Shown here: one piece after another, positions 1-6,629 of the stretch
Numbering within the stretch: position 1 is the first letter of the stretch
Layout of the letters: every line of letters begins with the position of its first letter
Assembly: GCA_947628255.1 (NCBI GenBank)
Contig: CANQZE010000005.1
Coordinates: forward strand, 1-32,076
DNA from: an uncultured Clostridia bacterium
Lineage (GTDB): Bacteria > Bacillota > Clostridia > Christensenellales > CAG-917
DNA length: 32,076 nucleotides
Reading direction: 5' to 3'
Program-made: the position numbers and the translations under genes
Notes under the pieces: model-generated
What the model was told of the DNA's origin: nothing
Seen by the model: the letters and a program-made list of their open reading frames with translations, nothing else
The model's database searches: none

Positions 1-1151
1 ATTCGGAAATTATCGTTTACATAAAGAGCGCGTTTGCACAAAGCGAGGCGACTTCCGCTTCAAAACGTATGAGGACATCTGTGCGTTTGAGAATGGAAAG
101 CGGGATGTATACTGTACCTACCGTAGCATACGGTTATAAAAAGGTCGGGGACGTATGGGAAATAAATGAAAGCGAGGCGAAAATCGTTCGTCAGAGCTTT
201 GAATGGTATTTGTCGGGATACGGCTCGTTAGCTATTGCAAACAAACTAAAAACTTTGTTTCCAAATGACTGTTGGAATAACACAAGGGTACGGTATATTC
301 TTTCAAACGAAAAATATATAGGCGATTGTAAATATCCAAAGGCAGTTACCGAATCGAATATTCCGCTAAAGACGGTGAGAAATGTGGGGCAATATCCTAT
401 GTTTTATGTGGAAAACACACACGCACCTATTATTGACGCAGAGGTTTTTGAAAAAGTACAACTTATATTGGCGGAGCGTAAAGAGCGAATATATCGTCCG
501 GCGGTGCATAATGAAAGCGTATTTGAGAAGAAAGTCTATTGCTCAAAATGCGGCTCAATATTCAGAAAGAAAAAGAGAAATGGCGAACTCTTTTGGACGT
601 GTATAAATAAAAATCGTATGGGCGGTGACTGTAAGTCGCTTATTTATTCAACGAAGGAACTGCAAAGAGCGTTTATCAAAATGTATAACATTCTCAAACA
701 AAATGCCCATGCCATTGTGGATGAATCCATTTCTCAATTAGTGGCGTTAAAAGCGAAATTGACATCGGTAAACCGAACTATTGCAAGTATTGATGCTGAA
801 ATAGCCTCTTCGCTTGAACAATTAAATCTCTATACCGATTTATACAATAGCGGCATAATAACAGAACTTATCTACATAGAAAAGCAAGCCAAATTCAAAA
901 AGCAACTGTTGGATTTGAGGGAGCGAAGAAACAAGGTATTAAACAAAGACGAACAGGAGCAATGTATTGAAAAATTGCGTGAACTTAAACGCTATTTGGA
1001 AAATTCGCCGCAATACTTATCGACAATGGATGATGAGATGTTTACGGAACTTGTAAGCAAGATTTATGCCGAACAGGATGGAGCATTGACTTTTGAATTG
1101 AAATGTGAACTGCGACTGTCCGTTTATATAAGAGGTGGGTATGAAAAATAG
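1..1151 (+). CDS. Large serine recombinase, 5' end outside window
   Basis: The frame is open from base 3 to the stop at 1149-1151 with no start that fits the family, so the gene begins left of the window. The visible protein opens at the end of the resolvase catalytic domain (a serine-rich SEATSASKR stretch equivalent to the usual AESENIS segment). It then has a Recombinase domain (PF07508 type, YGYKKV to about TRVRYILSNEKYIGDCKY), a zinc ribbon (CSKC ... C-x8-C, about 540-640) and a coiled-coil tail rich in Lys, Glu and Leu. Large serine recombinases cut and rejoin DNA at att sites of integrative elements. The first ATG in the frame (69) lies inside the conserved segment and is not the real start. 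The gene overlaps the next one by 11 bases. The catalytic serine cannot be checked here because it lies upstream. Confidence 0.88.
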   Translation, partial: SEIIVYIKSAFAQSEATSASKRMRTSVRLRMESGMYTVPTVAYGYKKVGDVWEINESEAKIVRQSFEWYLSGYGSLAIANKLKTLFPNDCWNNTRVRYILSNEKYIGDCKYPKAVTESNIPLKTVRNVGQYPMFYVENTHAPIIDAEVFEKVQLILAERKERIYRPAVHNESVFEKKVYCSKCGSIFRKKKRNGELFWTCINKNRMGGDCKSLIYSTKELQRAFIKMYNILKQNAHAIVDESISQLVALKAKLTSVNRTIASIDAEIASSLEQLNLYTDLYNSGIITELIYIEKQAKFKKQLLDLRERRNKVLNKDEQEQCIEKLRELKRYLENSPQYLSTMDDEMFTELVSKIYAEQDGALTFELKCELRLSVYIRGGYEK

Positions 1152-2013
1152 GATGCTACCATACGGATACATAATGACGAACGGTGATATAGTCGTTGAT
1201 GAAATTGAGGCGGAAATCGTTAATAATATCTTCCAAGCATATATCGACGGCGAATTTTTGAGTCAAATCGCGGAAGAACTCAAAGTACAAAGAGTGCCTT
1301 TTTTTGAGGGCAATTATGAATGGAACAAAAACAAAATCTATCGAATGATACAAGACACGCGATATACGGGGGCAAAGAACTATCCCATAATAGTAGACAA
1401 AGAACTTTTTGAACGGGCAAACAGGACAAAAGAGGAGAGAGGTTTTCAAGTAGATAAGTCATCGCCAACTATTGAGTGGATAAAACGAAATTTTTACTGC
1501 TACAAGTGCGGTAAAAAGTTGATAAGATACAAATATAGTGAGAGCGTAAGGTGGGCGTGCAAAAACGGCTGTGCATTTTACATCAAGGATGCAGACCTAT
1601 TAAACGGAATTAGAGGTGTCTTTGAAGATATAAGACGGGAGCCGTCATTGTTGCAAAACGATCATAGGGCGGATAATTATAGAATCACGCCCGACATTGC
1701 AAGACAGACTGCGGAGATAAACAGAGCCATCAATGGCGGTAATATGAGTTTTGAGATTGGCAAGAAACTTGTATTATCATGCGCTACGGTTAAGTTTGCG
1801 ACTTGCGAAGAAAACAGATTCGAGGCATACACGGATTATATTTTGGATATTGTTAAAAACACGGACGAAAAAGAATATTTGTCGCCTCGGTTTTTATCCG
1901 AAATTGTAACGCAAATTGCTGTTAAAAACGGAACTCACATCGTAGTAAGTTTAATCAATGGCTCAGTGGTGACAAAACTCATAGGAGGAGGTAATAATGC
2001 AAATACCAAATAA
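1141..2013 (+). CDS. Recombinase-domain protein lacking the catalytic resolvase domain
   Basis: 290 residues from ATG 1141 (AGAGG five bases upstream); a GTG at 1135 is possible but sits within the SD region. The protein starts directly at the Recombinase domain (MLPYGYIM, then YTGAKNYPIIVDKELFE) followed by a zinc ribbon (CYKC about residues 120-125 and CKNGC about 20 residues later) and a tail with little coiled coil. The roughly 150-residue N-terminal resolvase domain with the nucleophilic serine is absent. There is no room for it upstream because the preceding recombinase gene overlaps the start. It is therefore probably a non-catalytic partner that helps the flanking recombinases recognise or synapse DNA. 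That role is inference; loss of an ancestral catalytic domain is the alternative view of the same fact. Confidence 0.8.
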   Translation: MKNRMLPYGYIMTNGDIVVDEIEAEIVNNIFQAYIDGEFLSQIAEELKVQRVPFFEGNYEWNKNKIYRMIQDTRYTGAKNYPIIVDKELFERANRTKEERGFQVDKSSPTIEWIKRNFYCYKCGKKLIRYKYSESVRWACKNGCAFYIKDADLLNGIRGVFEDIRREPSLLQNDHRADNYRITPDIARQTAEINRAINGGNMSFEIGKKLVLSCATVKFATCEENRFEAYTDYILDIVKNTDEKEYLSPRFLSEIVTQIAVKNGTHIVVSLINGSVVTKLIGGGNNANTK

Positions 2014-3643
2014 AACGGGAACAGAGAAAATCATAACCAAAATTGATGCGAATCCAAATCTATCGTTAAAAAGCAGGGAAAACAGGATATTGAAAGTAGC
2101 GGCATATTGCAGAGTGTCTACGGACAGTGACGATCAATTAGAGAGTTATAAAGCGCAAATGTCATATTATACCGAAGCCATAGCCAAAAATCCGAAATGG
2201 CGTTTGGCGGGAATATATGCGGACGAGGGAATAACAGGTACAAGCACAAAGAAGAGAGAAGATTTTATGCGTATGATAAGGGACTGTGAAAAAGGGAAAA
2301 TAGACCTTATACTTACGAAATCGGTGGCGAGATTTGCGAGAAATACGGTAGATAGCTTGAACTATGTCCGCAAGCTGAAAGCTATGGGGATCGGAGTGTT
2401 CTTTGAGGAACAGAATTTGGATTCGCTCAAAGCAGACAGCGAAATGTTCATAGGACTTCACAGCGTAATGGCACAGGCTGAGAGCGAGAATATAAGCGCG
2501 AATGTTCGTTGGGGTATTCAACAGCGGATGAAAACGGGAACTTATGCGTTTAGATATAACATTTTGGGATATGTTAAGGGCGCGGACAGCAAACCTCAAA
2601 TCGTACCGGAACAAGCTGAAATTGTGCGTACTATTTATGACATGTATCTCGGCGGGGCGAGTATAGACCAAATCAAGACATTTCTTGAAAGCGAACATTA
2701 TCTTACTCTCCACGGCAAAAGCGAATGGAGCAGAGCGCTCATCAAAAACATCCTTGTGAATGAAAGATATTGCGGCGATTTACTCCTTCAAAAAACATAT
2801 GTGGAAAATTGCATAACCAAGAAAACGAAGAAAAATATGGGCGAACTACCGAAGTATCTCATAACGAACAATCATGAGCCTATTGTAACAAGAGAAGTGT
2901 TCAAAGCCGTTCAAGCTGAAATGGCGAGGAGAGCTAATAAGAGGAAGTCATCGGATTTTGCTATAACCGAAAACGGTAAATACAGCGGGAAATATGCTTT
3001 GACGGGTAAACTCATATGCGGTGAATGCGGCGGACAATATCGTCGCAAGATATGGACTTACAAAGGTGAGAAACGAGCCGTATGGAGATGTTTAAGCCGC
3101 ATTGAACACGGAAAGAAAGTGTGCCATAAATCACCTACGTTGGATGAGATTAAACTTAAAGAAGCTATAAACAGGGCATTCGGTAAGTGTTTGAAAGACG
3201 GGAATGACATAAAAAATCTGATACTATCAAATCTTTCATACGGCATAACGGGAACGCAAGACCCACTCGATATAGCGACAATGCAAAGACAACTGAACGC
3301 CCTTGACACCAAACTCGAAGAAACGGTGGTGCTGTCACAAAAGAGCGGCGGGGATCCGCAAAAGCTGATGAATGTAGTGAGCGAGTTGTGCAGGCAAATG
3401 ACGGTTTTGAGAGAAAGGATAGACGCGGCAAAGGCAAACGTGGAAGCGGATAGCAATTTGAATTTTGAAATAAAGCGCATAACCGAATTGTTGGAGAACA
3501 GCACGACAACCGAATTTGACGACAGTGCAATAAGGATGCTTGTTGAAGCGATAAGGGTAATGACGGACGGCAAAATACAAATAGAACTCAAAACAGGCGA
3601 AACGATAATAGAGGCGTTAGACCCGACCGACGATGAAATGTAA
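1997..3643 (+). CDS. Large serine recombinase (complete)
   Basis: 548 residues. ATG 1997 has a perfect AGGAGG at 1983-1988 and overlaps the previous stop by 17 bases, so the three recombinase genes form one coupled unit. Domains: resolvase catalytic domain at about residues 34-175, with AAYCRVSTDSDDQ placing the nucleophile at Ser41 and a conserved SVARFARN arginine segment; Recombinase domain at about 195-300 (LGYVKG, NERYCGDLLLQKTY); zinc ribbon at about 340-385 (CGECGG ... C); then a coiled-coil region to the end. Length and order match large serine integrases such as TndX/TnpX and CcrA/B. It lies at the end of its element, 190 bases from a tRNA pair, which fits a recombinase gene next to attR. 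Base composition is more AT-rich than the genes after 4.3 kb. Confidence 0.93.
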   Translation: MQIPNKTGTEKIITKIDANPNLSLKSRENRILKVAAYCRVSTDSDDQLESYKAQMSYYTEAIAKNPKWRLAGIYADEGITGTSTKKREDFMRMIRDCEKGKIDLILTKSVARFARNTVDSLNYVRKLKAMGIGVFFEEQNLDSLKADSEMFIGLHSVMAQAESENISANVRWGIQQRMKTGTYAFRYNILGYVKGADSKPQIVPEQAEIVRTIYDMYLGGASIDQIKTFLESEHYLTLHGKSEWSRALIKNILVNERYCGDLLLQKTYVENCITKKTKKNMGELPKYLITNNHEPIVTREVFKAVQAEMARRANKRKSSDFAITENGKYSGKYALTGKLICGECGGQYRRKIWTYKGEKRAVWRCLSRIEHGKKVCHKSPTLDEIKLKEAINRAFGKCLKDGNDIKNLILSNLSYGITGTQDPLDIATMQRQLNALDTKLEETVVLSQKSGGDPQKLMNVVSELCRQMTVLRERIDAAKANVEADSNLNFEIKRITELLENSTTTEFDDSAIRMLVEAIRVMTDGKIQIELKTGETIIEALDPTDDEM

Positions 3644-3690
3644 GTTCAAGTCCTGTAGCACAAAAATACCGATTTAAGTTCAAGTCTTGA
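3641..3690 (+). repeat. Pair of T-arm-like direct repeats, possible att site
   Basis: TAAGTTCAAGTCCTG (3641-3655) and TAAGTTCAAGTCTTG (3675-3689) match at 14 of 15 positions and are 34 bases apart. The first overlaps the recombinase stop codon. GTTCAAGTC is the conserved tRNA T-loop sequence. The second copy also forms a T-arm-like hairpin (TTAAG / CTTGA around a seven-base loop) and shares AAGTTCAAGTCTT with the tRNA-Pro gene at 9298. A short tRNA-derived repeat directly after the last integrase gene is where attR of the element would be expected. The repeats are seen; the att role is inferred. Confidence 0.4.
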
Positions 3691-3765
3691 TTTTGCATGA
3701 GAACACAAAATTACAGCTGTCTGAAACGAAAGAAAATTTAAGCGAATTTGGAAGAAAGAATATAG

Positions 3766-3803
3766 CAAAAATGTCACTGAATAGTGCGATATTCAGTGAC
3801 ATT
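3766..3803 (-). terminator. Terminator of the tRNA-Leu/tRNA-Ala unit
   Basis: A perfect 14-base inverted repeat (3770-3783 and 3790-3803, six-base loop) is followed on the minus strand by a run of T. It lies 33 bases past the 3' end of tRNA-Ala, as expected for a Rho-independent terminator. It also separates the tRNA unit from the mobile element. Confidence 0.75.
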
Positions 3804-3835
3804 CTTGACAAGTCAGCCTTTTTGACCAACATAGA

Positions 3836-3911
3836 TGGTGGAGACTAGGGGATTCGAACCCCTGACCTATGCATTGCGAACGCATCGCTCTACCAACTGA
3901 GCCAAGCCCCC
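3836..3911 (-). tRNA. tRNA-Ala (CGC)
   Basis: 76 bases. The cloverleaf reads directly from the minus strand: acceptor GGGGGCT pairs with AGTCTCC (two G-T pairs), D-arm GGCTCAGTTGGTAGAGC, anticodon stem ATGCG/TGCAT closing a TTCGCAA loop with anticodon CGC, T-loop TTCGAAT, discriminator A and an encoded CCA end. CGC reads the alanine codon GCG. It follows tRNA-Leu after five bases, so both are processed from one transcript. Confidence 0.95.
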
Positions 3912-3916
3912 ACGGC

Positions 3917-4004
3917 TGGTGCGGTTAAAGGGACTTGAACCCATATGAACGTATTGCTCACTAGAACCTGAATCTAGCGCGTCTGCCAATTCCGCCATAA
4001 CCGC
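3917..4004 (-). tRNA. tRNA-Leu (CAG)
   Basis: 88 bases, a class II tRNA with a long variable arm. Acceptor GCGGTTA pairs with TAACCGC, the D-arm is AATTGGCAGACGC, the anticodon stem CTAGA/TCTAG encloses TTCAGGT with anticodon CAG, the T-loop is TTCAAGT, and CCA is encoded. It is the first gene of a two-tRNA minus-strand transcript with a near-consensus promoter 20 bases upstream. Confidence 0.95.
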
Positions 4005-4023
4005 ATAACATTTTTGTATATGC

Positions 4024-4052
4024 ATTCTAACGCAAAAATGCGCTGTTGTCAA
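4024..4052 (-). promoter_or_regulatory. Promoter of the tRNA-Leu/tRNA-Ala unit
   Basis: On the minus strand TTGACA (4047-4052) and TAGAAT (4024-4029) are separated by exactly 17 bases and lie 20 bases before tRNA-Leu. The -35 is consensus and the -10 matches at five of six positions. Confidence 0.8.
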
Positions 4053-4209
4053 ATGTTTTGGCGCTTTAGTCGAAATGTTTTTTTCGAGCGGCGAAATCGA
4101 GTGCGCAACGGAGCGCGCTTTTGCGATTGCAAGGCATAATCGGCGCCGAGAAGAGTATCGTATTTTGGAAAGAGTAGGCCGCATTTTGGTAGTAAATCAA
4201 AAAATTTTG

Positions 4210-4238
4210 TTGACAAAAGAAACATTTGCGGCTATAAT
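4210..4238 (+). promoter_or_regulatory. Consensus sigma-A promoter of the abrB-like/ABC operon
   Basis: TTGACA (4210-4215), 17-base spacer, TATAAT (4233-4238): a perfect housekeeping promoter. The start codon it serves is at 4313, leaving an untranslated leader of nearly 70 bases. A promoter this strong in front of a small DNA-binding protein suggests that the protein may repress its own operon. Confidence 0.85.
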
Positions 4239-4312
4239 TTGTATGAAAAGTTGGAAAAGTAAGAAAAATATGAAATATATTCGGCGCTTTTCGCATACAT
4301 TGAGGAGGGTAT

Positions 4313-4513
4313 ATGGGAGAAGATAAATTTCTTTGGACTGCCACGGTAGGGGCAAAAGGACAGATCGTGATCCCCAAACAAGCGAGGGATGTTTTTGGCA
4401 TAAAGGAGGGCGACACTCTCATTTTGCTCGGAGACAGGGAGAGGGGGATCGCCATCGCAAAGTACGACGATTATGTCAAATTTGCAGAGGCGATATTCGC
4501 CGCAAAGCAATAA
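4313..4513 (+). CDS. AbrB/MazE/SpoVT-family DNA-binding protein
   Basis: 66 residues; ATG 4313 follows GAGGAGGG at a good distance. The protein is a single swapped-hairpin AbrB domain: FLWTATVGAKGQIVIPKQARDV (about 6-27) carries the diagnostic KGQIVIPK motif, followed by FGIKEGDTLILLGD. Such proteins dimerise and bind DNA as transition-state regulators or as antitoxin-type autorepressors. No toxin gene follows; the next gene, 47 bases on, is an ABC-transporter ATPase, so the most likely target is its own operon promoter. The C-terminal tail of about 20 residues is short and carries no further domain. Confidence 0.88.
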   Translation: MGEDKFLWTATVGAKGQIVIPKQARDVFGIKEGDTLILLGDRERGIAIAKYDDYVKFAEAIFAAKQ

Positions 4514-4560
4514 GGCGACGGAAGCCAAAATGACAAAAACGGCATTTTGCGCAAGCAAAA

Positions 4561-5505
4561 ATGCAAGATAAAATGGGTTTTGTGCAAATTATGGGAAAGG
4601 CTATAACTGTGAAAGGTCTCAGAAAATCTTATGGCGACGTGGAAGCCGTCAAGGGCATAGATTTTGATGTGGACGAGGGAAGTCTGTTCGCTTTTTTGGG
4701 AGTCAACGGCGCGGGTAAGAGTACGACGATCAACATATTGTGTACGCTGTTGGAGGCGGATGGCGGCGAGGTGAGCGTGTGCGGGTTGGATCTCGCTAAG
4801 GACGCGGAGGCGATCCGCTCTAAGATCGGCGTGGTGTTTCAAGGTAGCGCGCTGGACGCGAGGCTTAGCGTGAGGGAAAATCTCTCAACGCGAGCGTCTT
4901 TTTACGGTTTGAGCGGCGAGGCGAAGAGGCGTCGGTTGGCGGAACTTGGCGAGTTGCTCGACCTAGGCGAGATTATGCAGAGACCGTACGGAAAGTTGAG
5001 CGGTGGGCAACGCAGGCGCGTGGATGTGGCGAGAGGGCTTATCAATTCTCCTCGCATACTCTTTCTTGACGAGCCGACGACAGGGCTGGATCCTCAGACT
5101 CGCCGCACGGTGTGGGACATTGTCGACAGGCTCAGGCGCGAATTGAATATGACGGTTTTTTTGACGACGCACTATATGGAAGAGGCGGACGGCGCGGACA
5201 AGGTCGTCATCATTGACGAGGGCAGGATCGTCGCGGTCGGCGCGCCTGTGGAACTCAAGAACCGCTACAGCTACGATCGCGTCAAACTTTATGCGCCGAG
5301 ATCGGAGAAGATCGAAGAGAGACTGAAGGGAATGGAATTTCAATATGACGGCGCGTGCTACGATATAAGCGTCGATGACAGCGGCGCGGCGCGCAAATTT
5401 ATTTGCGAAAACGGCGATATTTTGAGGGATTTCGAGTTTGTCAAGGGCAATATGGACGACGTATTTTTGAACGTCACGGGCAAAAAGCCGGGAGGAGAGG
5501 TATGA
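4561..5505 (+). CDS. ABC-2 type transporter ATP-binding protein (DrrA/NatA-like)
   Basis: 314 residues from ATG 4561. Energises an exporter together with the permease encoded directly downstream. All nucleotide-binding motifs are present: Walker A GVNGAGKST (about residues 47-55), Q-loop VFQGSALD, signature LSGGQRRRVDVARG, Walker B ILFLDEPTTGLDP and the H-loop histidine in TTHYMEEAD. The C-terminal 80 residues resemble the extra domain of DrrA-type ATPases. No clear ribosome binding site precedes ATG 4561, 4573 or 4591; starting at 4591 (MGKAITVKGLRKSYG) would best match family N-termini. The gene ends in ATGA overlapping the permease start. Substrate unknown; drug, lipid or peptide export is typical of the family. 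Confidence 0.93.
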   Translation: MQDKMGFVQIMGKAITVKGLRKSYGDVEAVKGIDFDVDEGSLFAFLGVNGAGKSTTINILCTLLEADGGEVSVCGLDLAKDAEAIRSKIGVVFQGSALDARLSVRENLSTRASFYGLSGEAKRRRLAELGELLDLGEIMQRPYGKLSGGQRRRVDVARGLINSPRILFLDEPTTGLDPQTRRTVWDIVDRLRRELNMTVFLTTHYMEEADGADKVVIIDEGRIVAVGAPVELKNRYSYDRVKLYAPRSEKIEERLKGMEFQYDGACYDISVDDSGAARKFICENGDILRDFEFVKGNMDDVFLNVTGKKPGGEV

Positions 5506-6479
5506 AAGAGGATATGGTGATTCTCGGCAATCTCGTGCGGCGCGGGCTAAAAATGTATCTTTCAGACAAAATGGCGGTCTTTTTGTCCGTGTTGTCGCCG
5601 TTTATAATTTTGTTTTTGTATCTTATGTTTCTCGGCGACATCCAATATGATTCCGTGATGGCAAAACTCAACGGGCTTGCCGTCGACGATGACGCCGTAC
5701 ACGCCTTCATCGACGGGTGGATGCTGGCGGGCGTGCTTGCGGTGTCCTGCATAACGGTGTCGTTTTGCGCGCAATATCTGATGATCAACGACCGCGAGGG
5801 CGGCGCGATGCAGGATATGCTGACCTCGCCCATAAAGCGCGGCGTACTGAGCGTGAGCTATCTTATCGTCAACATAGTCATCACGGCGGTCATAGTCGGC
5901 ACAATCACGGCGATAGCTTTCGTATATCTCGCCGCGACAGGGTGGTATCTCAGCGGCGCGGACGTGGGCAAGATAATTGGTATGTTGATTCTTTCCGTGC
6001 TGTCCGCGAGCCTGTTCACGACGATAATATGTATGCTTTTCCGCACGCAGTCCGCGCACGGCGGCGCAAGCGGGATCCTGAGTGCGGCGATAGGATTTTT
6101 CATAGGCGCGTATATGCCCATCGCGATTTTTCCCAAGGCGATACAATATTTTGTGCTGTTTATGCCCGGGACGTACTCGGCGGGCGTGTTGCGCAACGTT
6201 TTTATGCGCGGCGCGATGGACGGAATACTCTCCGAATTGCCCGCGCCCGCGGCAGAATCGGTCAGACAGGGCCTGTTGGAGAGCTTCTCAATGCAGATGG
6301 ACGCCTTTGGCAAAACCATATATGAAAAGGAGATGTGGATCATTTTCGCGTGTACGCTTGTCGTCTTTGTCGCGGCGTACGTCGTCAATCAAGTCGTCCG
6401 CACCAAAACGCACACGCTTTTTGCCGCTCCTTCGCCGCATAGAATGGCGAGAAAGGGAAAAGAGAAAGCGGAGAGATAA
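5502..6479 (+). CDS. ABC-2 type transporter permease
   Basis: 325 residues. ATG 5502 lies within a four-base ATGA overlap with the ATPase gene and has GGAGGAGAGG just upstream; the frame stays open further upstream, but that part is the ATPase gene in another frame. About six hydrophobic segments are visible, starting with MAVFLSVLSPFIILFLYLMF (about residues 25-44) and followed by LAGVLAVSCITVSFCAQYL, IVNIVITAVIVGTITAIAFV and others. DREGGAMQDMLTSPIKRG between membrane segments is the cytoplasmic coupling region typical of ABC-2 permeases. It pairs with the preceding ATPase in the cytoplasmic membrane. The last residues are basic (RMARKGKEKAER). Confidence 0.9.
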   Translation: MKEDMVILGNLVRRGLKMYLSDKMAVFLSVLSPFIILFLYLMFLGDIQYDSVMAKLNGLAVDDDAVHAFIDGWMLAGVLAVSCITVSFCAQYLMINDREGGAMQDMLTSPIKRGVLSVSYLIVNIVITAVIVGTITAIAFVYLAATGWYLSGADVGKIIGMLILSVLSASLFTTIICMLFRTQSAHGGASGILSAAIGFFIGAYMPIAIFPKAIQYFVLFMPGTYSAGVLRNVFMRGAMDGILSELPAPAAESVRQGLLESFSMQMDAFGKTIYEKEMWIIFACTLVVFVAAYVVNQVVRTKTHTLFAAPSPHRMARKGKEKAER

Positions 6480-6539
6480 AACGATCCCTCAGTTTTTGAG
6501 GGGGTGTTTATGCCGATAGGGAATGAAGATAAAAATAAA

Positions 6540-6567
6540 AACCGCGGGAGATGTCCTGCGGTTTTTT
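6540..6567. terminator. Bidirectional terminator between convergent genes
   Basis: A ten-base stem (6540-6549 with 6554-6563, one G-T pair, GATG loop) is followed by T6 on the plus strand and a T-rich stretch on the minus strand. It ends both the ABC operon and the symporter gene that converges from the right. Confidence 0.85.
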
Positions 6568-6629
6568 GCGGCGCCGCTATGGCGCGGACTGCTTGTTTGC
6601 CAAATTGCGGCGATATGTTTGGTTGGATC

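Noticed and set aside
3836-4004. tRNA-Leu/tRNA-Ala genes as the insertion target of the element
   Set aside because: Both tRNAs are intact and separated from the recombinase genes by their own terminator, so the element end lies before that terminator.
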